64,000 nucleotides of DNA. Origin: Hyphomicrobiales bacterium. Its GTDB lineage: Bacteria; Pseudomonadota; Alphaproteobacteria; Rhizobiales; Beijerinckiaceae. Position numbers and translations under genes: made by a program. Shown piece after piece: positions 18,280 to 27,969 of this stretch (the stretch's first letter is position 1; each line of letters opens with the position of its first letter). Where the stretch lies: assembly GCA_017302635.1 (NCBI GenBank), contig JAFLCX010000002.1, positions 1,289,828-1,353,827 on the forward strand, read 5' to 3'. A model generated the notes under the pieces. That model made no database searches and had not been told where the DNA came from. It saw nothing but the letters and a program-made list of their open reading frames with translations.

Positions 18280-18953
18280 GATCGGAACAGCCTCCCAGCC
18301 AAAGTTTCGTGTTTCATCGCCATCAGATCAGCGGTGAAAGCCGCGCCGCCAAGATCATCCAGTGTGGCGGCATCGGCCAATTTCGCCATCTCGAGAATGA
18401 CGGGCTGAAGCTCCGCCAGCCGAGTCTGCGCCTCACTCTGGCCGATCACCGAAAGCCGGAGAGCGGCGGCGAGCAGATTGCCGGCGAAAGCCTGCAAATG
18501 AGCTGCGGCAAGCGGCACGATCGGCTGATCGTGAAGCCCGCCCGCGAGCCCGACCGCGACCGGAAAGGCGATCTCCTCATCCTGCGGCCAAAGGGAGGCG
18601 AGCCGCCTATGCGGCCATGCGCGCCGGATCAAGCCAAGAAAGCTCGTGCCCTGCTGCGCGCTTTCGAGCCGCCTCTCCGCCGATTGTCCGAGCGCCAGAG
18701 CAAGATCGGAGAGATCGCGCAGACGGCGTTCACCGGCCGGATCCCGCGCGATGCGCCATGCCTCACCGATAAAGATCGCATCGTTGCGACCGGTGCCGAG
18801 CTGGATGATGTCGGAAATCCAGCACGCAAGGCTCTCTCCGCCTGTGACGAGGCCCACCTCAACGGCAGCCTCGATCCCGTGCGAATAGGCGAATCCTCCG
18901 ACCGGAAAGGCCGGAGAAAACCACGCCTGACGCTGGAACTCGGCAGCGTTCAC
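18276..18953 (-). CDS. ureF: Urease accessory protein UreF
   Basis: All-helical accessory protein that bridges UreD and UreG on the urease apoenzyme. The family motif is present at the N-terminus ([17 protein letters not shown]) and [12 protein letters not shown] follows. At 225 residues it is of normal length. It lies between ureE (six bases upstream) and ureG (4-base overlap). Confidence 0.95.
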   Translation of the reverse strand: MNAAEFQRQAWFSPAFPVGGFAYSHGIEAAVEVGLVTGGESLACWISDIIQLGTGRNDAIFIGEAWRIARDPAGERRLRDLSDLALALGQSAERRLESAQQGTSFLGLIRRAWPHRRLASLWPQDEEIAFPVAVGLAGGLHDQPIVPLAAAHLQAFAGNLLAAALRLSVIGQSEAQTRLAELQPVILEMAKLADAATLDDLGGAAFTADLMAMKHETLAGRLFRS

Positions 18954-18959
18954 GCGCCC

Positions 18960-19574
18960 TCAGCCGTGCTTGTGGCCGTGATGGTGATCATGATGATCGT
19001 GGTCATGATGGTGGTCATGATGGTGGTCATGCCCGCAGCCGCAGCCGGGGCCATGAGCGTGATGGTCGTGCTTGTGGTCGTGACTGTGATGGTGGCCATG
19101 CCCGTGATGATGGTCATGGTGTTCATGAGCATGCGCGTGGGTCGCTTGCGCGTAGGCGCCTCCCTCGGGGTCGAAGGCCGCCTCGATCGCGCGGACTTGG
19201 CCGCCCAGTCCCTGCACCATCGCCTCGATCACATGATCATGGCGAATGCGGAGGCGCTGCCCGATCACCTGAACCGCCAGATGCCGATTGCCCAGATGCC
19301 ACGCGAGACGCAGCAGGTGCTCCGGGCTTTCGGCGCGGATTTCGGCGAGTTTCTCGGCTGCACCCATCACCTCGATAATGCGGCCATCATCAAGTTTCAG
19401 CGCATCACCGGTCCGCAGCGCGACCGCTTCAGGCAGATCAAGCAGGAAGTTCAACCCGCCCACACCCTCCATGGAAAGGCGGCGGCGATGCCGATCGTCG
19501 AAGTCGAGCACGACCGTATCCGCCGGATCGCCCTTCCAGTCGCCCTTGGCGATGACTTCGATGGCACGGATCAT
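18960..19574 (-). CDS. ureE: Urease accessory nickel metallochaperone UreE with long His-rich tail
   Basis: The 204-residue UreE has the usual N-terminal peptide-binding domain ([14 protein letters not shown]) and C-terminal metal domain with the conserved [10 protein letters not shown] (nickel-binding His). The last 60 residues are an extreme His/Asp tail: dozens of HDHH and HGH units with one CGCG inside. Such tails store nickel in some UreE proteins; this one is long. In DNA it is a low-complexity GATGGTCATG array (18963-19135) that may vary in length between strains. The start codon overlaps the MsrQ-like gene by four bases. Confidence 0.95.
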   Translation of the reverse strand: MIRAIEVIAKGDWKGDPADTVVLDFDDRHRRRLSMEGVGGLNFLLDLPEAVALRTGDALKLDDGRIIEVMGAAEKLAEIRAESPEHLLRLAWHLGNRHLAVQVIGQRLRIRHDHVIEAMVQGLGGQVRAIEAAFDPEGGAYAQATHAHAHEHHDHHHGHGHHHSHDHKHDHHAHGPGCGCGHDHHHDHHHDHDHHDHHHGHKHG

Positions 19575-20452
19575 GGGTGGACTCCTGTCGTTGGCTGCAC
19601 GCGATCGGATCTAGCACGCGGCGTGCCGGCGTTGGAAGCACGGTGCGACAACAGCGACGCCAGCGGTAGAGCAAGGGCGATGATCCCGGTCCACAGAGCC
19701 GGACGCGGCGCGAGGGCCAACATGAAATTGGCGTCGAGAACACGCCGCCACGGCACGCCTGTCGCGAGGCCATACCACAGAGCTTCAAGCCCCGCAGTGA
19801 TTGGCATGGAAAGGATCACGAGCCCGACCAAAGGCCAGAAAGTCAGTGGCACACGCGAGCGCATGACCCGGACAGCCATCAGGACCAGAAACAGGCCAAA
19901 CTGGATCACTTCTTCGTTCACGTTGATCTTCGCCTGCAGGAAGGCATGGAAAATGCCGAGGGCTGCCAGGGGATAGACAAGCCGGTGCAGCTTCTGCCAG
20001 CGCGCCGCGCCCATCCGGCGGATCGCGCCATCGGTCGAGGTGAGCCCGAGAGCCAGCATCGCCGCGAGGCTCACAAAACCGATGGTGAGATAGAAGCGCA
20101 GCACGATTTCACGGGCGACGACATAGAGGTCGTATTTCTGCTGGATGACATAGAGCGTGAGATGGATCAGCACGTAAACCAGCGCAGAAACACCCAGAAT
20201 GCGCCGGATCTGGAGGAGCTTTCCCCAGCCGGTGATCAGTCGGAACGGCGTGATCGCAAGGGCTACGAGCAGGATGCGGATCGCCCAGAGGCCGGTTTCG
20301 TGCAGCGCGACCTCAAGCGGTTTCGCGCCCAATGTGCCGTTCAGCCAATGCCCGCCGATCCACAGACCGGGCGCAATCACGCCCGCAAGCGCCAGCGCCT
20401 TCAGTGGTGCAAAGCGGCCGAGACGGTCATTCCAGGGGAGAGCGAATTGCAT
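19571..20452 (-). CDS. MsrQ/YedZ-like ferric-reductase-domain haem membrane protein
   Basis: A 293-residue polytopic membrane protein. Residues about 50-190 match the MsrQ (YedZ) core: [20 protein letters not shown], the His in [12 protein letters not shown], and [21 protein letters not shown] with the other haem-ligand His. MsrQ passes electrons to the periplasmic methionine sulfoxide reductase MsrP, but no msrP is in the window. About 100 extra C-terminal residues add two or three membrane segments beyond a standard MsrQ. It sits inside the urease operon, between ureC and ureE, and overlaps ureE by four bases. Its role with urease is unknown. Confidence 0.8.
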   Translation of the reverse strand: MQFALPWNDRLGRFAPLKALALAGVIAPGLWIGGHWLNGTLGAKPLEVALHETGLWAIRILLVALAITPFRLITGWGKLLQIRRILGVSALVYVLIHLTLYVIQQKYDLYVVAREIVLRFYLTIGFVSLAAMLALGLTSTDGAIRRMGAARWQKLHRLVYPLAALGIFHAFLQAKINVNEEVIQFGLFLVLMAVRVMRSRVPLTFWPLVGLVILSMPITAGLEALWYGLATGVPWRRVLDANFMLALAPRPALWTGIIALALPLASLLSHRASNAGTPRARSDRVQPTTGVHP

Positions 20453-20524
20453 CAGCAGCCCATGGCCTGACAGGCGAAAACACGCAAGTCACGGCCACGC
20501 GAGCTTGCCCGCATCGATCACACC

Positions 20525-22237
20525 TCAAAACAGGAAATAGCGTTGCGCGAGCGGCAGCTCTTTCGCGGGCTCGCAGACCAGCAACTCGCCATCGGCGCGC
20601 ACATGGTAGGTTTCGGGGTCGATCTCGATCTTCGGCGTCGCGCCGTTATGAATCATGTCCTTCTTGCCGATGCCGCCGCGCACGTTTTTCACCGCCACGA
20701 GTTCTTTGCGCAACCCAAGGCGCCCACCAAGCCCATTGGCGATGGTGGCCTGTGAAACAAAGGTCACGCTCGTCGTCTGCATCGCCTGCCCATAAGCGCC
20801 GAACATCGGCCGGTAATGCACCGGCTGCGGCGTGGGGATCGAGGCATTGGGATCGCCCATCGGGGCCGCGATGATCATGCCGGATTTGATCACCATATCG
20901 GGCTTGGCTCCGAAAAAGGCCGGCGACCAGATCACGAGATCGGCGAGTTTCCCCGCTTCCACCGAGCCGATGACGTGGCTGACGCCATGCGCAATGGCGG
21001 GGTTGATCGTGTATTTCGCCACGTATCGCTTGGCGCGAAAGTTATCCGCACCCGTGCCGATATCCTCGGGCAGGCTGCCGCGCTGCACCTTCATCTTGTG
21101 CGCCGTCTGCCATGTCCGGGTGATCACCTCGCCGATCCGGCCCATGGCCTGAGAGTCCGAACTCATCATCGAGAGCGCACCGAGATCGTGCAGGATATCC
21201 TCGGCCGCGATGGTCTCCTTGCGAATGCGGCTCTCGGCAAAAGCGAGGTCTTCGGCGATGGATGGATCGAGATGGTGGCAGACCATGAGCATATCGAGAT
21301 GCTCGTCGATCGTGTTCACCGTGAAGGGCCGCGTCGGGTTGGTGGATGAGGGCAGCACATTCGGAAGGCCCGCAATTTTCATGATATCCGGCGCGTGGCC
21401 GCCCCCCGCCCCTTCCGTGTGGAAGGCGTGGATCGTGCGGCCCTTGAACGCCGCCACGGTGTCTTCCACGTAGCCGCTCTCGTTGAGCGTATCGGTGTGG
21501 ATCATCACCTGAACGTCGTGGTCATCCGCCACCGAGAGGCAATTGTCGATCGCGGCGGGGGTGGTGCCCCAATCCTCGTGGAGCTTGAGGGCGCAGGCCC
21601 CCGCTTCCACCATCTCGACGAGCGCGCCGGGGAGCGAAGCGTTGCCCTTTCCGGCGAGGCCGATATTCATCGGTACGCCATCCACCGCGCGCAGCATCAT
21701 CTCCATATGCCACGGCCCCGGCGTGCAAGTGGTGGCGAGCGTGCCATGCGCGGGACCCGTGCCGCCGCCGAGCATCGAGGTGAGGCCACTCATGAGAGCA
21801 TCTTCGATCTGCTGCGGGCAGATGAAATGGATATGGCTGTCAAAACCGCCCGCTGTGACGATCTTCCCCTCGCCCGCGATCACCTCGGTGCCCGGCCCGA
21901 CAATGATATCGACCCCGGGTTGGATATCCGGGTTGCCGGCTTTGCCGATCTTGAAAATCCGCCCGCCCTTGAGGCCGATATCGGCCTTCACGATTCCCCA
22001 GTGGTCGAGGATCAGCGCGTTGGTGATCACGGTATCGACGGCGCCCTGCGCGCGGGTAAGTTGGGACTGCCCCATGCCGTCGCGGATCACCTTGCCACCA
22101 CCGAATTTCACCTCTTCTCCGTAGGTTGTGAAATCTTTCTCAACTTCGATGAAAAGCTCGGTATCGGCCAGGCGGACCTTGTCGCCAACCGTGGGGCCGA
22201 ACATATCGGCATAGATGGAGCGGGGAAGTTTGGCCAT
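20525..22237 (-). CDS. ureC: Urease subunit alpha
   Basis: Catalytic subunit hydrolysing urea to ammonia and carbamate. The 570 residues include the nickel ligands HIHFICPQ, the carbamylated Lys ([11 protein letters not shown]), HTDTLNESG and [12 protein letters not shown]. The flap Cys/His segment [10 protein letters not shown] is also present, and the C-terminus AQRYFLF is as expected. All active-site residues are intact. It begins one base after the ureB stop; the MsrQ-like gene follows 72 bases downstream. Confidence 0.98.
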   Translation of the reverse strand: MAKLPRSIYADMFGPTVGDKVRLADTELFIEVEKDFTTYGEEVKFGGGKVIRDGMGQSQLTRAQGAVDTVITNALILDHWGIVKADIGLKGGRIFKIGKAGNPDIQPGVDIIVGPGTEVIAGEGKIVTAGGFDSHIHFICPQQIEDALMSGLTSMLGGGTGPAHGTLATTCTPGPWHMEMMLRAVDGVPMNIGLAGKGNASLPGALVEMVEAGACALKLHEDWGTTPAAIDNCLSVADDHDVQVMIHTDTLNESGYVEDTVAAFKGRTIHAFHTEGAGGGHAPDIMKIAGLPNVLPSSTNPTRPFTVNTIDEHLDMLMVCHHLDPSIAEDLAFAESRIRKETIAAEDILHDLGALSMMSSDSQAMGRIGEVITRTWQTAHKMKVQRGSLPEDIGTGADNFRAKRYVAKYTINPAIAHGVSHVIGSVEAGKLADLVIWSPAFFGAKPDMVIKSGMIIAAPMGDPNASIPTPQPVHYRPMFGAYGQAMQTTSVTFVSQATIANGLGGRLGLRKELVAVKNVRGGIGKKDMIHNGATPKIEIDPETYHVRADGELLVCEPAKELPLAQRYFLF

Positions 22238-22238
22238 G

Positions 22239-22544
22239 TTAAACCTTCCCCATCACAAGACCGCGAAAGCCATAGACCTCGCGCTTGCCCGAAATTTCCA
22301 CCAGCACCACCTCGCGTGTCTGGCCCGGCTCGAAGCGCACCGCCGTGCCGGCCGGGATATCGAGCCGGAAGCCACGCGCCTTGTCGCGCTCGAATTTCAG
22401 CGCCGCGTTGGTCTCGAAGAAATGGTAATGCGAACCCACCTGAATGGGTCGGCTGCCCGTATTCGCGACCGTGATGCGAAGCGTTTCGCGCCCCGCATTC
22501 ATTTCGATGTCGCCGGGCCGGGTGATGATTTCACCGGGGATCAT
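22239..22544 (-). CDS. ureB: Urease subunit beta
   Basis: A 101-residue structural subunit of urease. The family start [14 protein letters not shown] and the segments [14 protein letters not shown] and [14 protein letters not shown] are all present. It is a separate gene from ureA, as in most proteobacteria, and overlaps the upstream small membrane protein gene by four bases. Confidence 0.97.
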   Translation of the reverse strand: MIPGEIITRPGDIEMNAGRETLRITVANTGSRPIQVGSHYHFFETNAALKFERDKARGFRLDIPAGTAVRFEPGQTREVVLVEISGKREVYGFRGLVMGKV

Positions 22545-22774
22545 GATCGATCCTCCGGACGGATCAGCTTCTCGATGGCGCGCGCCTCGGCTCGCCGTCC
22601 GGCGCGATAGGCCAGAAAGCCGACGATGATCGTCACAGCCGCAAAAAACAGATGATCCGGCTCAAAGAGATGCACCCAGAACCCGGCCCAGTCGAAATGG
22701 CTGTGATCACCGGGATGCGCGAAGGCCGGGCTCGCGGCCAGAACCGCCAGAAGCGCATAAACTGCTCTATTCAT
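22541..22774 (-). CDS. Small exported/membrane protein of the urease operon, His-rich N-terminus
   Basis: A 77-residue protein. A signal peptide ([19 protein letters not shown]) would leave a mature N-terminus [10 protein letters not shown] followed by one transmembrane helix ([16 protein letters not shown]) and a basic/acidic tail. The exposed HPGDHSH resembles the metal-binding N-terminus of HupE/UreJ nickel transporters, but there is only one helix, so it cannot be a transporter alone. It is translationally coupled to ureB. A periplasmic nickel-related role is inference. Confidence 0.72.
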   Translation of the reverse strand: MNRAVYALLAVLAASPAFAHPGDHSHFDWAGFWVHLFEPDHLFFAAVTIIVGFLAYRAGRRAEARAIEKLIRPEDRS

Positions 22775-22784
22775 GCCATAATCC

Positions 22785-23261
22785 TCACTTCACGATTTCT
22801 CGGCCGCGCGTGGCATGGCTTGCCACGATCTGCCATTGATCCTGATTGCGCGCATAGGTCACGGTCCAGTGGACCGCATAGACCTTGCCGTCGGGCTGCA
22901 CCGGTGTCGGCGTGATCCCGGTGGCGACAGCAGCCCAGCCACCCGCATGCGACCGGATTCGAACCTCCGTCGCCGGGCTGTTCTCGATCACGAAGTCTCC
23001 GGCGAGGGCCGAGACAATCCGGTTATCCTTGCCGTCGGCTTTCGAGGAGGTGTGCGTATGAGAGAAGCTGTCTGCATAAGCCTTGCGCAGAAAGCCCACA
23101 TCTTTGGCAACGATCGCCGCCGCGAGCCTTTTCCGGAAATCCTCGATCTCCTCGATCACTGCCTGCTCACCTTGCGGCGTGAGCGTGATGGGCGGGTGCG
23201 CCGACGCCGGGCCTGATGCCATCAGCAGCAGAAAACACGCGAAGGCTGCCGGTTTCAGCAT
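22785..23261 (-). CDS. Exported NTF2-like (SnoaL/DUF4440-type) protein in the urease operon
   Basis: A 158-residue protein with a Sec signal peptide (MLKPAAFACFLLLMASGPASA). The mature part looks like an NTF2-fold domain: an N-terminal helix pair (EEIEDFRKRLAAAIVAKDVGFLRKAYAD), then the strands of a curved sheet (AVHWTVTYARNQDQWQIVASHAT). The SHTHTSS segment after the helices is His-containing. Such domains bind small ligands or act as isomerases; no specific function is clear. It lies between ureA and the small membrane protein, in the same direction and with ten-base spacings. Confidence 0.72.
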   Translation of the reverse strand: MLKPAAFACFLLLMASGPASAHPPITLTPQGEQAVIEEIEDFRKRLAAAIVAKDVGFLRKAYADSFSHTHTSSKADGKDNRIVSALAGDFVIENSPATEVRIRSHAGGWAAVATGITPTPVQPDGKVYAVHWTVTYARNQDQWQIVASHATRGREIVK

Positions 23262-23272
23262 GAGAAATTCCC

Positions 23273-23575
23273 TCAGCGAATGGGGTCGTGGACGGTCACG
23301 AGCTTGGTGCCGTCGGGAAAGGTCGCCTCCACCTGCACGTCATGGATCATCTCGGCGATGCCCGGCATCACCTGATCGCGCGTGAGGATTTTGGCTGCCG
23401 CATCCATCAATTCCGCGACCGGACGGCCATCGCGCGCACCTTCAACAACAAAATCGGCGATCAGCGCCACGGATTCGGGATGATTGAGCTTCACTCCGCG
23501 CTCCAGTCGCTTGCGCGCGACCATTGCGGCCATCGCGACGAGCAGCTTGTCCTTTTCACGCGGTGACAGATTCAT
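23273..23575 (-). CDS. ureA: Urease subunit gamma
   Basis: A 100-residue urease structural subunit. It starts [20 protein letters not shown] and includes the family stretch [21 protein letters not shown] and the C-terminal [15 protein letters not shown]. It lies ten bases downstream of ureD on the same strand. Confidence 0.97.
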   Translation of the reverse strand: MNLSPREKDKLLVAMAAMVARKRLERGVKLNHPESVALIADFVVEGARDGRPVAELMDAAAKILTRDQVMPGIAEMIHDVQVEATFPDGTKLVTVHDPIR

Positions 23576-23584
23576 GCACTTCCC

Positions 23585-24484
23585 CTATTGAGCGGTCATG
23601 AGAACACGCGGCAAAGGCACCGTTTCTCCCGAAGCGGCGCGGATGGCCGCCAGAAACGCCCGCCGCAACGCCACGTCATTCTCAGAAAGCAGACGAGCAA
23701 AAACAAGGCCGCAAACTGCGCTCGCTGCTGCCATCACGCCGGAATGATCGGAAAGCGCCGCACGGATCGCGGCGAGCCGGTCTGCCGCATCTTTTCCCGC
23801 CAGCAGGACACTCGCCATGAAAGGGGCGTTGCCGAGCGCGGCGGGGCGCCGGGAACGCGCGAGAATATCGCCTTCGATCCGCGCCGCTTCCGCGAAAACG
23901 AGTTTTTCGCCGATGCGTACCTGCCAGCGATCCACGAACGCACCATGACGATAACGTTCGCCCGAGGCGACGCGCCCGAATTGCAGGGTTTCACCGAACA
24001 AGACCTGCCCCTTGGGATGGAGAGCGATACTCACATCGCGCCTCAGGCGCGCGCTGTCGTGAAGGATGGTTTCATGCGGCAGCCAGACAAGCATGCCCCC
24101 GGCATCAGCCTTCAAATCGATCGAAATCCGGGTTTCATCGCCGCCGGAGCGATAGATGCGCTCGCCCGCCGCACTCGAGAGAACAATCGCTGCCGCCTCT
24201 CGCGCCCTGGCCATGAGGGTCAGCCGGTCCCCGCCCGCAAGCCCGCCGGCGACATTGACAAGCATCGCTTCGATCGCATCCGGTTCACGTCGCGGCATGC
24301 GGAAGCGAAAGGCGCCGGCCTCCTGCCGCTCGGCCACGCGCAACCGCCCGCCGGATGCTTCGACAATGAGGTTGAGGCGCGCATCCACGCGAACGGAAGG
24401 CGGAAGATCCGCTCCGGCACTCCCGGCCTGCCCTGCCCCGTCCGGCATCATCCACACGTCACCCGCCTCCCTGCGCGACATCAT
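23585..24484 (-). CDS. ureD: Urease accessory protein UreD (UreH)
   Basis: First gene of the urease operon and the scaffold of the UreDFG activation complex. Family segments seen are LVNVAGGLAGGDRL, AGERIYRSGG, LVWLPHETILHDSARL and QFGRVASGERYRHG. The length from the ATG at 24484 is about 299 residues. The start is uncertain: tandem ATGs at 24484/24481 lack a clear ribosome-binding site, while a GTG about nine codons further in is preceded by GGGAGG. Divergent from the DUF2177 gene, so the operon promoter lies in the short gap 24485-24607. Confidence 0.92.
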   Translation of the reverse strand: MMSRREAGDVWMMPDGAGQAGSAGADLPPSVRVDARLNLIVEASGGRLRVAERQEAGAFRFRMPRREPDAIEAMLVNVAGGLAGGDRLTLMARAREAAAIVLSSAAGERIYRSGGDETRISIDLKADAGGMLVWLPHETILHDSARLRRDVSIALHPKGQVLFGETLQFGRVASGERYRHGAFVDRWQVRIGEKLVFAEAARIEGDILARSRRPAALGNAPFMASVLLAGKDAADRLAAIRAALSDHSGVMAAASAVCGLVFARLLSENDVALRRAFLAAIRAASGETVPLPRVLMTAQ

Positions 24485-24607
24485 GCACAAGGCAGGCCAG
24501 ACTGACGAGGGCGGCCGAAGATTAAAATGGCAGAGGCGGCATCCTGCGCCGACTTTGGTGCGTAGACAACACGTTCTGCATGCATCCAATCCGGAGATCA
24601 GCCCACC

Positions 24608-25015
24608 ATGAAACTCGCCCTGTCCCTCGCGGCGATTGCCGGAATCGTCTTCCTCGTGCTGGACATGCTCTGGCTGCTCTGGCTGGCGCGCGGCATCTAC
24701 GCGAGCGAAATCGGCGCGATCCTGAAACCGCAGCCCAATCTCTGGGCCGCGATGGCTTTTTACCTGCTCTATCTGGTCGGGGTGACCTTCTTTGTTCTGG
24801 TTCCAGCCGCTGAGAGCGGTTCGATCGTGCGGGCGATCCTGCTAGGTGGGCTTTTCGGTCTCGTGGCTTACGGCACATACGACCTGACGAACCTCGCGAC
24901 ATTGCAAGGTTTCACCGCGCGCATTGCCCTGATTGACATGACATGGGGCACATTCGTAACGGCGGCGGTCTCAGGCATCAGCGTTGCGGCCGTCCGGGTG
25001 CTGAAGCTCGTGTGA
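24608..25015 (+). CDS. DUF2177 family membrane protein
   Basis: A 135-residue protein with four transmembrane helices. It shows the DUF2177 features: an early acidic residue in helix 1 (LVLDMLWLLWLARGIY) and the loop LVAYGTYDLTNLATLQGF, then DMTWGTFVTAAVSG. The function of the family is unknown. It is divergent from ureD and convergent with the large exported protein gene, three bases apart. Confidence 0.85.
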   Translation: MKLALSLAAIAGIVFLVLDMLWLLWLARGIYASEIGAILKPQPNLWAAMAFYLLYLVGVTFFVLVPAAESGSIVRAILLGGLFGLVAYGTYDLTNLATLQGFTARIALIDMTWGTFVTAAVSGISVAAVRVLKLV

Positions 25016-25018
25016 CGA

Positions 25019-26758
25019 TCAGCCCGATGGCAGGCGCAAATGCAGTTGTCGGGCAATATCCCGGCTGGTGGCGCGAATGAGTGGCGCCATTTCCAGCACC
25101 TGCTGCCGGGTGCAGAACGGCTGGCCGGGCTCGAATTCCAGCCTGCGTCGGACGATCAAGCGCGTTGCTTCGACTTCATATCGCACCACGTAAGACCCCA
25201 TCGGGACGATCACAGTCATGTCCTTCGGCTGCTCGACCAGCATGCGACTGTCCGGCAGATGGAGGATGATCTGGTGCTCGATCATGGCGGCCCGGCACGG
25301 AACAATCTCGGCATCACGGCCATCAAAGGCCGGAAGGAGATCGAGAAATGGCGGCCTGAACAGGCGAGGACCGGGAATTGTCGGAACCCGCAGAACTGTA
25401 TCCCCGCCCGCCAATGGTGAAAGCCGGAAAGAAAGGTGCTGCCCGATCGCATCGCCACGCTGATCCGCTGGGCCGAGCCGCGCCTCGCCTTCCAATGACT
25501 GCTGCTGAAGGAGCCTGGCAATGCCGGAATCGCCAGGGCCGGCCTTCAGCCGATGCAGCAATTTCCGGAAATTGACCGTGGCCAGACCACTGGTTTCAGT
25601 GAGCGACTGCCCCTCGATCGCTCCGTCCGGGCCAATCCGGAGGTCCGCGCGCACAAAAACGCGGTTTTCCGCAGCACGCGTCGCCGGAAGTTTTTCGAGT
25701 TGACCGCCATTGGGGCCGAGCCGTAGCGCGTCCCGACCCGCGAGTTCGGGGTCTTGGCCGATTTCAGGCTCGGAGACAGCGCCCATATCGAACATCGCCC
25801 GCAAGGCCGGAACAGACACCAGAACCGTATCGAACAACCCGACCGGAACATCAGGCAGCGCCAGAATGGCGCGCCGGTTCGTGAAGACAAGCTCGCTCGC
25901 AATGCCTTGAGAGCGCAGCATCGCCCTGAGCCTCATGGCACGATCGGTCGGCGCACCCTTGTCATGACGCAGATCAGCGACAAGCTTTTCGACAACCTGA
26001 CGCGGAGGAGCGTCAGCCGATGCGGCCCTTGTCGGGCGTTCGGAGAGCCCCCGATCCGCACCGCTCAGGACGGAATTCTTCGCGCGGCCGAGTTCGAGAT
26101 AATCCGCATGGCTCGAAAGAAAAAGTCGTGGAGCCGTGCTGAATTCGTGCAGGGGCGAACCGCCCTTCCGGCGTTGGACAACTTCGAAGAGCTTTCGCTC
26201 GCCGCGCAACTCGGCCAGTCCACCGCGCGGCACCATTCCCGCCTGTGCCAGCCGGATACCCGGAAGAAGCGACGTCACTTCAACCGTGATCGACGCATCG
26301 TCCGCATGTGCGGGAAACACAAAGGCTTGATCGAACCCGCCACCGGGGAGCGGCCTGATGCGCCGGACAAACCCGATTTCGACGCGATCACCTGGAGCAT
26401 ATCCGAGTTCGGCAGGCGACGGCATGCGGATGTCCGACGCGTTGGGATCGAGCACAATATGACTTGCGGGTGCCTCGCCGCCTGCCTTCCGATGGGAAAC
26501 CGACATCGTGACCGCCGGCGAAAAGCCCTCCTGCCGGAAAGGCCATGCGAAGTGCCCATCAGCGCCAACGAGAACCTGGCCCGCGGCCCGGATTGTCCAT
26601 TCGTGGCTGGAACCCAGATCGATCTCGACCCGGAAGGATTTCAGCTCAAGCGCGGGCGCCGCGCGCAGGGGCCACACGAACAGCACGCCCAGCACCGAGA
26701 TGAGAAACACCGTCGGAGCCAATGATCGGCAGCGATCCGCAAGTCCAGGAGCACGCAT
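25019..26758 (-). CDS. Large exported protein with DUF3857/transglutaminase-like architecture, catalytic Cys apparently missing
   Basis: A 579-residue protein with an N-terminal signal or anchor (TVFLISVLGVLFVWPLRA). Residues about 40-190 form a beta-rich domain like DUF3857. Residues about 260-310 (RHDKGAPTDRAMRLRAMLRSQGIASEL) resemble the transglutaminase-like core, where active members have a D-C-K sequence before the LLRAxGI helix. Here no Cys is present. The C-terminal 120 residues resemble DUF3858 (RYEVEATRLIVRRRLEF). I therefore read it as a probable pseudoenzyme or structural envelope protein. The family assignment is from memory of these motifs, so moderate confidence. Confidence 0.6.
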   Translation of the reverse strand: MRAPGLADRCRSLAPTVFLISVLGVLFVWPLRAAPALELKSFRVEIDLGSSHEWTIRAAGQVLVGADGHFAWPFRQEGFSPAVTMSVSHRKAGGEAPASHIVLDPNASDIRMPSPAELGYAPGDRVEIGFVRRIRPLPGGGFDQAFVFPAHADDASITVEVTSLLPGIRLAQAGMVPRGGLAELRGERKLFEVVQRRKGGSPLHEFSTAPRLFLSSHADYLELGRAKNSVLSGADRGLSERPTRAASADAPPRQVVEKLVADLRHDKGAPTDRAMRLRAMLRSQGIASELVFTNRRAILALPDVPVGLFDTVLVSVPALRAMFDMGAVSEPEIGQDPELAGRDALRLGPNGGQLEKLPATRAAENRVFVRADLRIGPDGAIEGQSLTETSGLATVNFRKLLHRLKAGPGDSGIARLLQQQSLEGEARLGPADQRGDAIGQHLSFRLSPLAGGDTVLRVPTIPGPRLFRPPFLDLLPAFDGRDAEIVPCRAAMIEHQIILHLPDSRMLVEQPKDMTVIVPMGSYVVRYEVEATRLIVRRRLEFEPGQPFCTRQQVLEMAPLIRATSRDIARQLHLRLPSG

Positions 26759-26901
26759 CGGAACCTCCCCCGAGATTGACCGGGAGAGGCATGATGCGCG
26801 CCTGACGTGACGAATTCCTGAGTTTTATCCCGCGATGCCAGGACTTTCTCAGTCTTGGTTGAGGCAAGGTTTCCGGCGGGGCGAGAATGCGTCGCTTCGT
26901 G

Positions 26902-27969
26902 TCAGGGTTTCACGAGAATCGTGCCGCGTTCGGCGAAGGAGAGCCCGACATCTTCACCCACGGCGCGCACCGCGTGCGCTTCGGGTGCAATGACGAAGAG
27001 ACGCCCGACAGGAGTTTCGAGATTGTACTCCGCCACGCCACCCATATAGGTCGCGGTGGCGACCCTCGCCGAGAGCGTGTTCTCGGTCCCCGCCGGATGC
27101 AGGCGCATCGCTTCCGGGCGGATGACGAGATCGGCCGAGCCGGAATCAAGCCCGCGCGCCGGCAGGTTGATGATCGCCTCGCCGAGCTTCACATCGGCAC
27201 GCAGTCCTTTGACGTTGATGACCTCGGCCTTCACATGGTTCGCCTCGCCCATGAAGGTGGCGACGAAGGTGTTCGCCGGCTCCTCATAAAGGTCGCGCGG
27301 AGCGCCCGCCTGCGCAATCTCAGCTGCGCGCATCACCACGATCTTGTCAGAGACGGCCAGCGCCTCGGACTGATCATGTGTAACGTAGACAACAGTCACT
27401 CCAAGCCGTTGCTGCAATTCGCGGATTTCCTCGCGCATCGAGCGACGCAAACGGGCATCGAGGTTCGAGAGCGGCTCGTCGAAGAGCAACACATCCGGCT
27501 CGAGCACCAGAGCGCGCGCCACCGCGACGCGCTGTTGCTGCCCGCCCGACATCTCGGATGGAAGCCGCCCGCCATAGCCCTTGAGGCCGACTGTGCTCAA
27601 CGCTTCCTCGGCCTTGGCATAGGATTCCGGTTTCGACATACCGCCCGAAATCAGTCCGAAGGCCACATTTTCCAGCACCGACATATGCGGAAACAAGGCG
27701 TAGGACTGGAACACCATCGAGACATTGCGCTCACCGGCGGAGAGATCCGTCACGTCGCGCCCGCCGATGAAGAGCTTGCCCTCCGAAACCCGCTCCAGCC
27801 CCGCGATCATGCGCAGCAAGGTGGTCTTGCCGCAACCCGATGGCCCGAGCAGCGTGACAAGCGAGCCGGGCTCGATCACGAGATCGAGCGGCTTCACGGC
27901 GGTCACCTGACCATAGCGCTTGGCGACGCGCTCGAGGCGAACCTCGGCAGCCTGTTTCTTCGTGATCAT
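26902..27969 (-). CDS. ABC importer ATPase (FbpC/AfuC/PotA type), system 1
   Basis: A 355-residue nucleotide-binding subunit. Walker A is GPSGCGKTT, the Q-loop [12 protein letters not shown], the signature [14 protein letters not shown], Walker [13 protein letters not shown] and the switch His VTHDQSEAL. The C-terminal 110 residues form a TOBE/OB regulatory domain. It is the last gene of the left arm of the divergon and overlaps the permease stop by four bases. Its paralogue is at 40746-41792. Confidence 0.95.
   Translation of the reverse strand: MITKKQAAEVRLERVAKRYGQVTAVKPLDLVIEPGSLVTLLGPSGCGKTTLLRMIAGLERVSEGKLFIGGRDVTDLSAGERNVSMVFQSYALFPHMSVLENVAFGLISGGMSKPESYAKAEEALSTVGLKGYGGRLPSEMSGGQQQRVAVARALVLEPDVLLFDEPLSNLDARLRRSMREEIRELQQRLGVTVVYVTHDQSEALAVSDKIVVMRAAEIAQAGAPRDLYEEPANTFVATFMGEANHVKAEVINVKGLRADVKLGEAIINLPARGLDSGSADLVIRPEAMRLHPAGTENTLSARVATATYMGGVAEYNLETPVGRLFVIAPEAHAVRAVGEDVGLSFAERGTILVKP

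Noticed and set aside
18963..19135. Possible short tandem repeat or CRISPR-like array.
   Set aside because: The periodicity is codon-level repetition encoding His/Asp; there are no unique spacers.
18309..19976. A 555-codon plus-strand frame across ureF, ureE and the MsrQ-like gene.
   Set aside because: Its Met/Val-rich stretch is simply the antisense of the UreE His tail.
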